Of a DNA stretch of 64,000 nt, positions 25,992 to 34,889 are shown one piece after another (position 1 is the first letter of the stretch; the number at the start of each line of letters is the position of its first letter). A program made the position numbers and the translations under genes. Below the pieces are notes generated by a model that was not told the origin of the DNA, did no database searches, and saw nothing but the letters and a program-made list of their open reading frames with translations. The stretch comes from Delftia sp. PS-11. GTDB lineage: Bacteria > Pseudomonadota > Gammaproteobacteria > Burkholderiales > Burkholderiaceae_C. The stretch is taken from the NCBI RefSeq assembly GCF_029870285.1, contig NZ_JACSYA010000007.1, positions 62,001-126,000 of the forward strand, in the 5' to 3' direction.

Positions 25992-27239
25992 ATGTCCTCC
26001 TCATCTTCCGCGCCGGCAGCATTGGCCGGCATCAAGGTCCTTGATCTGTCACGCGTGCTGGCCGGCCCCTGGTGCACTCAGCTGCTGGCCGACCTGGGAG
26101 CCGACGTCGTCAAGGTCGAGCGGCCCGTGGCTGGCGACGACACGCGCCACTGGGGACCGCCCTTCCTGCAGCGCGACGACGGCAGCAGCTCGCAGGAGGC
26201 CAGCTACTTCACGGCCTGCAACCGCAACAAGCGCTCGGTCACCATCGATATCTCCACGCCGGACGGCCAGCAGCTCATCCGCCAGATGGCCATGCAGGCC
26301 GATGTGCTGGTCGAGAACTTCAAGGTGGGGGGGCTGGCACAGTACGGCCTGGACTACGACAGCCTCAGGGCGGTCAACCCACGCCTGATCTATTGCTCGG
26401 TCACGGGCTTCGGCCAGTCAGGCCCCTATGCCGAACGCGCAGGCTACGACCTCATGGTCCAGGCCATGTGCGGCCTCATGAGCATCACCGGACACGCCGA
26501 CGATGCGCCGGGCGGCGGACCGCTCAAGGTGGGGGTGGCCGTGATCGACGTTTTCACGGGCCTGTACGCCAGCAACGCCATCCTGGCCGCACTGCATGCG
26601 CGCCAGTCTTCGGGACGCGGGCAGCACATCGACATGGCCCTGCTGGACGTGGGCATGGCCGTGCTGGCCAACCAGGCTGCCGGCTATCTGGCCACGGGCG
26701 AATCGCCGGGCCGGGCAGGCAACATCCATCCCAGCCTGGCGCCCTATCAGGACTTCCCCACGGCGGACGGCAATGTGCTGCTGGCCATTGGCAACGACGG
26801 CCAATTCGCGCGCTTTTGCGCCGCCATCGGCGAGCCGGGCTGGGCGCAGGACGAGCGTTTCGCCACCAACACCGCCCGCGTGCACAACCGCCAGGCGCTG
26901 CTGCAGCGGATGCAGCCCGTCATGAAGACCCGCAGCACGGCCGAGTGGATCGCGCTGCTGCAGGACAAGGCCGTGCCCTGCGGCCCCATCAACACCATTG
27001 CCCAGGCGTTCGACGACCCCCAGGTGCGCGCGCGCGGCATCCGCGTCGAGCTGCCCCGGCAGACGCAGGACGGCATCTCCCATGTGGCTGGCGTGGCCAG
27101 TCCGCTGCGCCTGAGCGAGACCCCTGCCGTGCTGCGCAGCGCTCCGCCCGCGCTGGGCCAGCATACTGACGAGGTTCTGGCCGAAATCGGCATGAGCCCC
27201 CTGTCCATCGAATCGCTGCGCGCACGCGGCGTGATTTGA
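25992..27239 (+). CDS. Class III (CaiB/BaiF) CoA-transferase, probable glutarate CoA-transferase
   Basis: A 415-residue class III CoA-transferase. It opens LAGIKVLDLSRVLAGPWCTQ, has LGADVVKVERP, VTGFGQSGPYAERAGYDLM, and the catalytic aspartate near residue 214 in HIDMALLDVG. Placement after gcdH suggests it activates glutarate with a donor such as succinyl-CoA, as the human SUGCT enzyme and pseudomonad GcdG do. The start at 25992 is the conserved one; the in-frame extension to 25884 runs through the intergenic hairpins. Confidence 0.9.
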   Translation: MSSSSSAPAALAGIKVLDLSRVLAGPWCTQLLADLGADVVKVERPVAGDDTRHWGPPFLQRDDGSSSQEASYFTACNRNKRSVTIDISTPDGQQLIRQMAMQADVLVENFKVGGLAQYGLDYDSLRAVNPRLIYCSVTGFGQSGPYAERAGYDLMVQAMCGLMSITGHADDAPGGGPLKVGVAVIDVFTGLYASNAILAALHARQSSGRGQHIDMALLDVGMAVLANQAAGYLATGESPGRAGNIHPSLAPYQDFPTADGNVLLAIGNDGQFARFCAAIGEPGWAQDERFATNTARVHNRQALLQRMQPVMKTRSTAEWIALLQDKAVPCGPINTIAQAFDDPQVRARGIRVELPRQTQDGISHVAGVASPLRLSETPAVLRSAPPALGQHTDEVLAEIGMSPLSIESLRARGVI

Positions 27240-27333
27240 ATACGCAGGAGAGTGCCCCACGAATCCCTGACACAGCCCATCGGTGCCTCATAACAAAACA
27301 ACATTTCATGACATTCACACAGGAGACAACACC

Positions 27334-28308
27334 ATGACCCGATCCACCCCGATCACGCTGGCCGGCGCGCTGGCAGCGCTGACCCTGGCGGGCGCCGCCC
27401 AGGCCCAGGGCTATCCGGCCAAGCCCATCAAACTGCTGGTGCCCTTCGCGGCCGGCGGCACCACTGACCTGATCGCGCGCATCGTCGCAGAGCCGCTGGG
27501 CCGCGCCCTGGGCCAGCCCGTGGTCGTCGAGAACAAGGGCGGCGGCGGCGGCAGCATCGGCGCCGCCGAAACAGCACGCGCCCAGCCCGATGGCTACAGC
27601 CTGGGCATCGCCACCGTGTCCACCACGGCCACCAACCCGGCCATCAACCCCAAGATCCCCTACAACGTGCTGACCGACTTCACGCCCATCGTGAACATCG
27701 CAGCCACGCCCAACATCATTGCGGCCAACCCCAAGTTCCCTGGCAGGAACTACCAGGAATTCCTGGCCGAGGTGAAGAAGAACCCCGGCAAATACTCCTA
27801 TGCCTCGCCAGGCAACGGCAGCATCACCCATCTGATGATGGAGATGTACAAGCTGTCCACCGGCACCGACATCACCCATGTGCCCTACCGTGGCAGCGGC
27901 CCCGCGCTCAACGATGCCGTGGCCGGCCAGGTCCCGCTGATCTTCGACAACCTGCCCTCCGCACTGGGCTTCGTCAAGGAAAAGCGACTGGTGCCCATCG
28001 TGGTCGCAGCGCCCCAGCGCCTGGCTGCGCTGCCGGATGTGCCCACTTTCAAGGAAGTGGGCCTGGCGCCCGTCAACCGCATGGCCTACTACGGCATCAT
28101 CGGTCCCAGGAACCTGCCGCGCGACATCGTGGACAAGATCAATGCCGCCACGCGCAAGGTGCTGCAGGACCCGGCCGTCAGGAAGCGCATCGAGGAAACC
28201 GGCTCGCTGATCATGGCCAGCACGCCCGAGCAGTTCTTCGAGGAAATCAAGGCCGAGTACGCGGTCTACAAGGACGTGGTGCAAAAGCAGAACCTGACCA
28301 TGGACTGA
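27334..28308 (+). CDS. Bug-family tripartite tricarboxylate transporter substrate-binding protein (second of three)
   Basis: A 324-residue periplasmic binding protein with signal peptide ending GAAQAQG (about residue 24) and mature start YPAKPIKLLVPFAAGGTTD. Carboxylate-site segments YSYASPGNGSITHLMMEMY and VPYRGSGPALNDAVAGQ are present. It follows the CoA-transferase by 94 bases on the same strand, so it may bind glutarate or another dicarboxylate feeding the gcdH route. No TctAB permease is near. AGGAG precedes the ATG. A longer frame from 27283 has no signal peptide. Confidence 0.95.
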   Translation: MTRSTPITLAGALAALTLAGAAQAQGYPAKPIKLLVPFAAGGTTDLIARIVAEPLGRALGQPVVVENKGGGGGSIGAAETARAQPDGYSLGIATVSTTATNPAINPKIPYNVLTDFTPIVNIAATPNIIAANPKFPGRNYQEFLAEVKKNPGKYSYASPGNGSITHLMMEMYKLSTGTDITHVPYRGSGPALNDAVAGQVPLIFDNLPSALGFVKEKRLVPIVVAAPQRLAALPDVPTFKEVGLAPVNRMAYYGIIGPRNLPRDIVDKINAATRKVLQDPAVRKRIEETGSLIMASTPEQFFEEIKAEYAVYKDVVQKQNLTMD

Positions 28309-28344
28309 GCCAGGGCAGCAGGGCGGCTGCGGCCCCGGCAATGA

Positions 28345-29571
28345 TCAGTGCGCCTGGGCATTGAAACCTGCGGGCCAGCGCGCAAAGGCCCAGGCACACC
28401 CGGCCAGGCCCAGCGCGATCAGGCCGCCGCCGGCCCAGCCGACGTAGTGCATGCCCGCATGCAGGCTGACCTGGCTGCCCAGCAGCGCGCCGGCGCCGAT
28501 GCCGATGTTGAAGATGCCCGAGAACATGGACATGCCCACATCGGTGGCATCGGCTGCCAGCCTGAGCACCTGGGACTGCATGGCCAGGGCGAAGCAGATC
28601 ATGGCAATGCCCCAGACCGCGCTCATGGCGTAAAGCGTTGCCGTGCGGCTGGAGGCCGGCACCAGCAGCAGCAGGCAGGCCGACAGCACGCCGATGGCGG
28701 CCAGCAGAAATGCGCGCGGGTGGCGCAGCCCCCACCAGCTGAACATCACGCTGCCGGCAATGCCCGTGCCGCCATACAGCAGCAGCACGGCCGTGGTCAC
28801 CTGGCCTTCGAAGCCTGCAACATCCTGCACGAAGGGCTCGATATAGCTGTAGGCCGTGAACTGGCCCGTGACCACGACCACCAGCAGGATATAGATGGAC
28901 AGCAGCGCCGGGCGGCGCAGCAGCAGGGGCACACTGGCCAGATTGCCCGCATTCTCGCTGGGCAGTTGCGGCAGCAGCCGTGCCAGCGCCACCATCACGA
29001 TGGCTGCCACGCTGCCCACCGCCAGGAAGGTGGTGCGCCAGCCCAGCCATTCGCCCACGACGCGGCCCAGCGGAATACCCAGCACCATGGCCATGGACGT
29101 GCCTGTGGCCAGCAGGCTCAGCGCCACGGCCTTTTTGCCGGGCGGCGCCACGCGCACGGCCAGCGAGGCTGTGATGGACCAGAACACCGCATGCGCCAGC
29201 GCAATGCCGATGCGGCTGACCATGAGCGAGGCGAAGCTCCATGCCACGCCCGACAGCACATGGCTGGCCACGAACAGCGCAAACACGCCCATCAGCAGCC
29301 GGCGCCGCTCGATATTGCGCGTCAGCAGCATGAAGGGCAGCGACGCCAGGGCCACGATCCAGGCGTAGATGGTCAGCATCAGTCCGACCTGCTCGGTGGG
29401 CATGGCAAAGCTGGCGCCAATGCTGCTGAGCAGCCCCACGGGCACGAACTCGGTGGTGTTGAACACAAAGGCGCCCAGCGCCAGTGCGGTGACGCTGAGC
29501 CAGGCCTGAGAGGCTGTGGGAGATACGCTGGCGGCAGCGGAGCCGGAGGCGGCAGAGGCGGAAGGCGGCAT
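28345..29571 (-). CDS. sotB: MFS sugar efflux transporter, SotB type
   Basis: A 408-residue, 12-helix major facilitator protein. It follows E. coli SotB (YdeA) closely in pattern: [60 protein letters not shown] and [20 protein letters not shown], ending [20 protein letters not shown]. SotB exports arabinose, IPTG and other small sugars. The start is uncertain: ATG at 29571 gives about 20 Ala/Ser-rich residues before the first helix, while ATG at 29631 would add 20 more. It converges on the Bug gene at 27334. Confidence 0.9.
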   Translation of the reverse strand: MPPSASAASGSAAASVSPTASQAWLSVTALALGAFVFNTTEFVPVGLLSSIGASFAMPTEQVGLMLTIYAWIVALASLPFMLLTRNIERRRLLMGVFALFVASHVLSGVAWSFASLMVSRIGIALAHAVFWSITASLAVRVAPPGKKAVALSLLATGTSMAMVLGIPLGRVVGEWLGWRTTFLAVGSVAAIVMVALARLLPQLPSENAGNLASVPLLLRRPALLSIYILLVVVVTGQFTAYSYIEPFVQDVAGFEGQVTTAVLLLYGGTGIAGSVMFSWWGLRHPRAFLLAAIGVLSACLLLLVPASSRTATLYAMSAVWGIAMICFALAMQSQVLRLAADATDVGMSMFSGIFNIGIGAGALLGSQVSLHAGMHYVGWAGGGLIALGLAGCAWAFARWPAGFNAQAH

Positions 29572-29669
29572 GGAAAAGGCGGGGATGCTTGGTGCAGCGC
29601 AGTATTGTGCTGCGCCCAGCGATAACCCCATGCCTGCCGCCTGGCAAGCCCCGCTGCCGCCGTGGGGAC

Positions 29670-30059
29670 TCAGGCAGGCGGCAGGTGGCAGACTGCCTCG
29701 ATATTATGGCCGTCGGGATCGAGCACGAAGGCTGCGTAATAGTCGTGGTGGTAGTGCGGCCGCAGGCCAGGCTCGCCGTTGCAGCGCCCGCCTGCGGCCA
29801 GGGCCGCTGCATGGAAGTCATCGACCATATGGCGGTTGTCCACCCGGAAGGCCACATGCTGGGACGGCTGCAGGAGGTCGCCACGGCTGATCCAGAAATC
29901 AGGCCGGGGCGGCTCGCCGAAGCCCGCCGTGTCCGTATGGCCCGTGACCTCGGCCGAAAGCTCCATGAGAAGTTCGTAGCCCAGCGGCGCCAGGGCCCTG
30001 GCATAGAAATCCTTGCTGCGCTCCAGGTCCGACACCAAGACTCCTGTGTGGTCAATCAT
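29670..30059 (-). CDS. VOC family protein (glyoxalase-like)
   Basis: A 129-residue single-module VOC protein ([20 protein letters not shown] at the start, [20 protein letters not shown] in the middle, [15 protein letters not shown] at the end). The N-terminal His, the central His and the C-terminal Glu are the expected metal ligands. Substrate unknown; members include glyoxalases and antibiotic-resistance proteins. It stands alone between sotB and an NmrA-like reductase, all on the minus strand. Confidence 0.88.
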   Translation of the reverse strand: MIDHTGVLVSDLERSKDFYARALAPLGYELLMELSAEVTGHTDTAGFGEPPRPDFWISRGDLLQPSQHVAFRVDNRHMVDDFHAAALAAGGRCNGEPGLRPHYHHDYYAAFVLDPDGHNIEAVCHLPPA

Positions 30060-30136
30060 AGCAGTGCTCCCAGTGCGTCAAAGCTATCAGCATGCCATGG
30101 CCACCGTGAACATGCCACCCCTGGGCACACAGGCGC

Positions 30137-30790
30137 TCAGTAAGAGACTGTAAAGCGCTCGCGCAGATGCAGATTCCTGTCCAGCGCATCGACCAGGGCC
30201 ACGGCCAGATCGGCGGCCGAAATCGTGCCAGGCTGGCCATCGGCCTGCATCAGTGGCTCGTCCCTGCCCGTGCGGTAGGTGCCTGTGCGCTCGCCATGGT
30301 CGCCCAGCTGCAGGGCGATGGGCGGGCTCAGCAGCGTCCAGTCCAGGTCCTGCTCCTTTTGCAGTTCGGTCAGCGCATCGCGCGCGGCCGAAGCGCCGGG
30401 CTTGATGGCTGCCGGAAAATCGGGCGAGTCCACCAGTTGCCTGCCAGGCGCGATGTAGAGGCTGCCCGCGCCGCCGACCACGAGGTAGCGCTTGATGCCA
30501 GCCGCCTTGGTGCCCGCCACGATGGCGCGCGAACCCCGCATGAAGTCTTCATAGATGTCGGGATTGCCCCAGCCCGCGTTGTAGGCGCTGAGCACTGCGT
30601 CCGTGCCGGACACGGCGCGCTGCACGGCACCCGCATCGAGCACATCGGCCTGTACGGCCTGCAGGCGCGGCTGGGCCGCCAGCCTGGCAGGGTCGCGCAC
30701 CAGGGCCACGACCTCATGGCCACGCTGCAGCAGCTCCTTCAGGACTGCCGATCCCACAAAGCCGGTCGCTCCAATCAATGCCACTTTCAT
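30137..30790 (-). CDS. NAD(P)-binding NmrA/YwnB-like reductase
   Basis: A 217-residue atypical SDR. KVALIGATGFVGSAVLKELL holds the GxxGxxG nucleotide site, AVQADVLDAGAVQRAVSGTD follows, and YLVVGGAGSLY and DWTLLSPP are typical of the YwnB/NmrA-like group, where the SDR Tyr-Lys pair is often missing. Start 30790 (MKVALIG) is preceded by AAAGGATGG; two earlier in-frame ATGs are close. It is divergent from a LysR gene 123 bases away, a common regulator-reductase pairing in this class. Confidence 0.88.
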   Translation of the reverse strand: MKVALIGATGFVGSAVLKELLQRGHEVVALVRDPARLAAQPRLQAVQADVLDAGAVQRAVSGTDAVLSAYNAGWGNPDIYEDFMRGSRAIVAGTKAAGIKRYLVVGGAGSLYIAPGRQLVDSPDFPAAIKPGASAARDALTELQKEQDLDWTLLSPPIALQLGDHGERTGTYRTGRDEPLMQADGQPGTISAADLAVALVDALDRNLHLRERFTVSY

Positions 30791-30913
30791 TTCCATCCTT
30801 TCAGACGCCAAAGCGCCGTGTTCAACATGGCATTGAGATTACGGCGTTCACAATCCCTGCGGAAGTCGCTATTTTTCGCCAACACCTTGAAGTACAGCTT
30901 CATAATCAAATCC

Positions 30914-31873
30914 ATGGATGACTTCAAACGCATGGCTGTGTTTGCCGCCGTGGTGCAGCACGGCTCCATGAGCGCGGCAGCGCGTGCGCTGGGCATGAGC
31001 CCTTCGGCCGTCAGCCAGCAGGTGCGCCAGCTCGAACGCGAGGGAGGTGTCACCCTGCTGCACCGCTCGACACGGCAGATCGCGCTGACCGATACCGGCG
31101 AACGCTACTACCAGCAATGCGCGGCCATGGCCCAGGCTGCAGCCCAGGCGCGCGCTGAGCTGGCCGCTGCGCGCGATGAGCCCGGCGGCGAACTGCGCCT
31201 CTCAGCCACTGTAGGCTTTGCGCGCCATATCGCGCCTGCGCTGGGCGACTGGCTGGCACGCCATCCGGCACTGCGTCTGCATCTGGCCGTGGACGATGCG
31301 CCGATCGACCTGATACAGAGCCGCATCGACCTGGCAATCCGTTTTGGCCGGCTGGCGGATTCCGGCTGGGCCGCCAAAAGGCTGGGGGCCATGCAATGGT
31401 GGCTGTGTGCAGCACCGGCCTGGGCACACGCGCAGGACCAGGCGCAGGGCATTGCCTGGCGCCATCCGGCACGGCTGGCGGGCATGCGCTGGCTGGGGCT
31501 GGCACGCGAGGGCCATGGGCAGGCCGTGCGCGCATTGGCGCGCCACCGCGCCAGCGCAGAGGCCTGCAGCATGGACATCGAACCCCATGTGGCCAGCAAC
31601 AACCAGCTGTCGATACAGCAGATGTGCGAAGCCGGCCTGGGCCTGGCGCTGCTGGGCAGCATGGATGTGGCCGACGCCCTGGCGCAGGGCCGGCTCGAAC
31701 GGCTGCTGCCCGACTGGGATTTCGGAGAGCTGGGCATCTGGGCCGTCACGCCCCAGCGCAAGGCACAGCCGGCCAAGGTGCGCCAGGCGGTGGATGCACT
31801 GCAGCTCTATCTGGCACGGCTGCCCGGCGTCATTGGCGCACCCATGGCAAAAAGCCCGCCGGAGCGGGCTTGA
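30914..31873 (+). CDS. LysR family transcriptional regulator
   Basis: A 319-residue LysR regulator of the CrgA/DsdC-like branch. The winged helix covers residues 5-60 (MAVFAAVVQHGSMSAAARAL, then MSPSAVSQQVRQLEREGG), and the effector domain shows LIQSRIDLAIRFGRLADSGW, typical of the branch. It is divergent from the NmrA-like reductase and probably controls it. Unusually, its last codons form the left and right arms of the downstream terminator (31852-31871), so the C-terminal residues KSPPERA are dictated by the hairpin. Confidence 0.92.
   Translation: MDDFKRMAVFAAVVQHGSMSAAARALGMSPSAVSQQVRQLEREGGVTLLHRSTRQIALTDTGERYYQQCAAMAQAAAQARAELAAARDEPGGELRLSATVGFARHIAPALGDWLARHPALRLHLAVDDAPIDLIQSRIDLAIRFGRLADSGWAAKRLGAMQWWLCAAPAWAHAQDQAQGIAWRHPARLAGMRWLGLAREGHGQAVRALARHRASAEACSMDIEPHVASNNQLSIQQMCEAGLGLALLGSMDVADALAQGRLERLLPDWDFGELGIWAVTPQRKAQPAKVRQAVDALQLYLARLPGVIGAPMAKSPPERA
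31852..31871. terminator. Terminator hairpin overlapping the end of the LysR gene
   Basis: A perfect 8-bp stem AAGCCCGC / GCGGGCTT with loop CGGA lies inside the final codons and stop of the LysR gene, 24 bases from the convergent LivK-type gene. Bidirectional action is likely. Confidence 0.7.
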
Positions 31874-31895
31874 GCGGGGCTGGCAGCGCGGCGGC

Positions 31896-33026
31896 TCAGT
31901 CCAGCGCTGTCTTCTGGCCGTTCTTGAAGACGCTCAGCGTGTAGGAGGGGTTCTTCATCTCGCCGTTCTTCTCGAAAGCGATCTTCGAGGTCACGCCCGC
32001 GTAGTCAGCCTTCTGCAGGAAGGGAATGTAGACCTTGGGGTCCCAGGAGTTGGCACGCTTCATGGCATCGGCCAGCATCATGGTCGCATCGTAGAAATAC
32101 GGGCTGTAGACCTGGAACTGGCCAGGGAATTTGGCGTCGTAGCGCTTCTTCCACTCCAGGCCGCCCGGCATCTTGGCCAGCGAGGCGCCGCCATCGGCGC
32201 ACACTACGTTGTCCAGGGGCTTGGCGCCAGCGGCCACCTTGGCCAGCTCGGGAACGCACAGGCCGTCGCCGCCAAAGTACTTGGCATCGTTCATGCCCAG
32301 CTGGGCCATCTGGCGCAGCATGGGACCAGCCTGGCCGTACATGCCGCCATAGAAGATGCCTTCGGGCTTCTTGGCCTTGATCGAGGTCAGGATGGCCATG
32401 AAATCCGTGGCCTTGTCGTTGGTGAACTCCGAGGCGACCACCTTCACGCCCAGCTTTTCCGCATCCTTCTTGAACACATTGGCCAGACCCTGGCCGTAGG
32501 CCGTGCGGTCATCGATGATGGCCACGGTCTTGAGCTTGAGGGTCTCGGCAGCATACTTGGCCAGCGCCGCGCCCAGGGCGTTGTCGTTGGCGATCACGCG
32601 GTAGGTGGTATTCCAGCCGGGCTTGGTCAGGTCGGGGTTGGTGGCCGCGCCCGTGATCATGGGAATGCCGCAGTCCTGGAACACCTTGGACGAGGGAATG
32701 GCCACGCCCGAGTTCAGGAAGGCCACAGCACCGGCGACCTTGTCGTCGCACAGCTTCTGCGAGGCAGCCGTACCCTGCTTGGGATCGGCAACGTCGTCTT
32801 CGGCCACGAGCTGGAACTTGACTTTCTTGCCAGCGATCTCCATGCCCTTGGCATTGAGCTCATCGATCGCCATGCGCACGCCGTTCTCGTTGTCCTTGCC
32901 GAAATTGGCCTGGGGGCCGGACACAGGTCCGATGTGGCCGATCCGGATCACCTGCTCCTGGGCCATGGCCACACCACCCATGCCTGCCACGACGGCGGCA
33001 ATACACAACTTCCGGGACATCTTCAT
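31896..33026 (-). CDS. Branched-chain amino acid-type ABC transporter substrate-binding protein (LivK family)
   Basis: A 376-residue periplasmic binding protein. The signal peptide spans about residues 1-22 (GVAMAQEQ). The mature protein starts VIRIGHIGPVSGPQANFGKD, and GIPMITGAATNPDLTKPGWN, FRVIAND-type and VAIIDDRTAYGQGLANVFKK strings are the LivK/LivJ type I fold. Ligands of the family include Leu/Ile/Val, urea, amides and aromatic acids, so the ligand is open. No livHMGF genes are beside it; it would feed a transporter encoded elsewhere. Two hairpins lie upstream, between it and ribH. Confidence 0.93.
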   Translation of the reverse strand: MKMSRKLCIAAVVAGMGGVAMAQEQVIRIGHIGPVSGPQANFGKDNENGVRMAIDELNAKGMEIAGKKVKFQLVAEDDVADPKQGTAASQKLCDDKVAGAVAFLNSGVAIPSSKVFQDCGIPMITGAATNPDLTKPGWNTTYRVIANDNALGAALAKYAAETLKLKTVAIIDDRTAYGQGLANVFKKDAEKLGVKVVASEFTNDKATDFMAILTSIKAKKPEGIFYGGMYGQAGPMLRQMAQLGMNDAKYFGGDGLCVPELAKVAAGAKPLDNVVCADGGASLAKMPGGLEWKKRYDAKFPGQFQVYSPYFYDATMMLADAMKRANSWDPKVYIPFLQKADYAGVTSKIAFEKNGEMKNPSYTLSVFKNGQKTALD

Positions 33027-33063
33027 CGCGCACTCCTCAGTTGAAACAGCCCGTCACATTATT

Positions 33064-33118
33064 CCCGTCATCGCGGCTTGGCAATGCCGCGTGACGGGGC
33101 CGCGACACTCGGCCCCGA
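33064..33118. repeat. Pair of strong hairpins between ribH and the LivK-type gene
   Basis: CCCGTCA-CGCGGC / GCCGCG-TGACGGG (33064-33098, one-base bulge) is followed directly by GGGGCC / GGCCCC (33096-33118). They are downstream of ribH on its strand and upstream of the LivK-type gene. They probably end the ribH message although no T tract is seen. Confidence 0.6.
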
Positions 33119-33173
33119 CTCAGTGTTTACGAGAGGTACCCACCGCCCAAAGCTGTGCTGGGAGACTGGCCGT

Positions 33174-33716
33174 TCAGGCCGCCCGCGCATGGCCCAGGGC
33201 CTGGACCTGCGACAACTGGTCCAGCGCCGCGAGGCAGGCATGGGCCACTTCGACGCCCTTCTTGACGAAGTGGGCCCGGAAGAACTCCACATGGTCGCCA
33301 TGCTCATGGAAGTCGCGGGGCGTGAGCACGGCCGAGAACACCGGGATCTCGCTGTCCAGCTGCACGCGCATCAGGCCGTCGATGACGGCAGAGGACACGA
33401 ACTCATGGCGGTAGATGCCGCCGTTGACCACCAGCGCGCAGGCGATGATGGCATCGAAGCGGCCGCTGGCAGCCAGCTTCTTGGCCAGCAGCGGGATCTC
33501 GAAAGCCCCCGGCACATTGAAATGGCTGATGTTCTGCGCGGCCACGCCCTGGGCCTGCAGTTCGCTGGCCAGGGAGTCGCGGGCCTGGTGCACGACATCG
33601 GTATGCCAACTGGCACAGATGACGGCCACGCGGCTGCGGCCGGCGACAGCGCGCCAGGGAGTGCCGGCAGCCGTGCCGTGGGCCGAGAAGTTCAAGGAAA
33701 CAGGTGTCTGATTCAT
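33174..33716 (-). CDS. ribH: 6,7-dimethyl-8-ribityllumazine synthase
   Basis: A 180-residue lumazine synthase, which condenses 5-amino-6-ribitylaminouracil with dihydroxybutanone phosphate in riboflavin synthesis. Recognisable are AVICASWHTDVVHQARDSLA, FNVPGAFEIPLLAKKL, and VSSAVIDGLMRVQLDSEIPV, with the catalytic-region histidine in FHEHGDHVEFF. The protein is longer than the ~155-residue rib-operon version and resembles the second, RibH2-like type found in Burkholderiales and Brucella. It stands alone, away from other rib genes, behind an FMN riboswitch at 33832-33992, so it is controlled by flavin supply. Confidence 0.93.
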   Translation of the reverse strand: MNQTPVSLNFSAHGTAAGTPWRAVAGRSRVAVICASWHTDVVHQARDSLASELQAQGVAAQNISHFNVPGAFEIPLLAKKLAASGRFDAIIACALVVNGGIYRHEFVSSAVIDGLMRVQLDSEIPVFSAVLTPRDFHEHGDHVEFFRAHFVKKGVEVAHACLAALDQLSQVQALGHARAA

Positions 33717-33831
33717 GGTGCTCTTTCAAGAGGAGGCAAATGAATCAGGGCGCGCGCCATGGCTCCGCAGGGCGCGGCAAGGCCCATGCTGCCATGGGAC
33801 CCGGCGCCTGCCCTGCAGGTTTTGCGCGATC

Positions 33832-33992
33832 TCTTTCATCCGGACTGTGACCGTCGGCTCTGGCATCTCACCAGATCTGCTGACCCCGGCAGTCCTTGCG
33901 GCACGCCGGGCGCTCGCGGGCTCCCGCGCCAAGGCCCGGAGGCTGTGCGCGGATACCGCCGGTGGGGAATTGCACCCCGCCCTGAGAACGCT
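33832..33992 (-). promoter_or_regulatory. FMN riboswitch (RFN element) upstream of ribH
   Basis: Read on the minus strand, all conserved RFN blocks appear in order: TTCTCAGGGCGGGGTGCAAT, CCCCACCGGCGGTA, GCCCGCGAGCG, GGTCAGCAGATCTGGTGA, CCAGAGCCGACGGTCA and AGTCCGGATGAAAGAG. Known RFN elements bind FMN and repress the downstream gene. About 115 bases separate it from the ribH start, including a CCCATG / CATGGG hairpin that may belong to the expression platform. Whether control is at termination or at translation cannot be decided by eye. Confidence 0.95.
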
Positions 33993-34145
33993 GCCTTGGC
34001 AGTGCGCGGACTGCGCCATGCCAAAGACATCTGTCATTCTAGGCCTGAAAATGACACACCGCTGCGCCGCCAGTCAACCGCCAGGGGCTGTGGAACGTCA
34101 TACAGTCAACAACGACCACACATCGGCATTGCGCCCGGACTCACC

Positions 34146-34790
34146 ATGACCTTGCCCTCAGAACACTGCAGCGCACTTGCGCGCCGCCTGCGCCTTATGG
34201 CCGGACTGGGCCTTGTGGCGCTGGTCACGGCCTGCGCACTGCCGCCCGAAGGCCATCCGCATGGAGGATCGGGCTATCCGGGGGGGTATTCCACCTATCC
34301 GAGCTACCCGGCCTATCCCAGCTATCCCTCATCGGGCGGCGCGGTCTACCCTGCGCAGCCCGTCTACCGCGACAGCGACTGGAACGAACGCCAGCGCCTG
34401 GAGCGCGAGCGTGAGCGCCTGCAGCGGGAACGTGAACGGCTGCAGCAGGAACGTGAGCGTAATGCATGGCGTGAGCGCCAGGACTGGGAGCGCGACCGCC
34501 AGATGCGCGATCGCGTGCAGGAGCAGCAGCGACGCGATGCCGACCGCATGCGCGAACAGCAGCAGCGCGAGCTTGACCGCGACCGCCAGATGCGCGAGCG
34601 CATGCTGGAGCAGCAGCGCCGCGATGCCGACCGCATTCGCGAGCAGCAGCAACGCGAACAGCAGCAGCGGGAACGCCAGCAGCGTGAGCGCCAGCAACAG
34701 CAGCAGCGCGAACGTGAGCAGCAGTTGCGCGAAAACCAGCAAGGCGGCGGCAACCCTTATCCCCCACAGGATCCGCGCCACTGGCGCTGA
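34146..34790 (+). CDS. Lipoprotein with a long Arg/Glu/Gln-rich helical tail
   Basis: A 214-residue protein. The signal peptide ends in a lipobox (LVTAC, cysteine at about residue 29). A Tyr/Pro/Ser-rich spacer of repeated YPSYPAYPSYPS type follows to about residue 70. From about residue 75 to 195 nearly every residue is R, E, Q, D or M in repeats such as RLERERERLQRERERLQ and QQRRDADRMREQQQREL. This composition predicts a single extended alpha-helix or coiled coil reaching from the membrane. I recognise no family or function. It is followed by another secreted E/R-rich protein (DUF4124). Confidence 0.8.
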   Translation: MTLPSEHCSALARRLRLMAGLGLVALVTACALPPEGHPHGGSGYPGGYSTYPSYPAYPSYPSSGGAVYPAQPVYRDSDWNERQRLERERERLQRERERLQQERERNAWRERQDWERDRQMRDRVQEQQRRDADRMREQQQRELDRDRQMRERMLEQQRRDADRIREQQQREQQQRERQQRERQQQQQREREQQLRENQQGGGNPYPPQDPRHWR

Positions 34791-34889
34791 GCAGCCGATG
34801 GACGGCGGACGCTCCCCCCGCTCCGGGCGCCATAATCATCGGCAGGCCACCGTCCCCATTGGCTGCTCCTGACGGGAAAGGAATCCGCC

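Noticed and set aside
34370..34740. Repetitive GC-rich coding stretch considered as a DNA repeat element
   Set aside because: The repeats follow codon phase of an Arg/Glu/Gln-rich protein and are explained by it.
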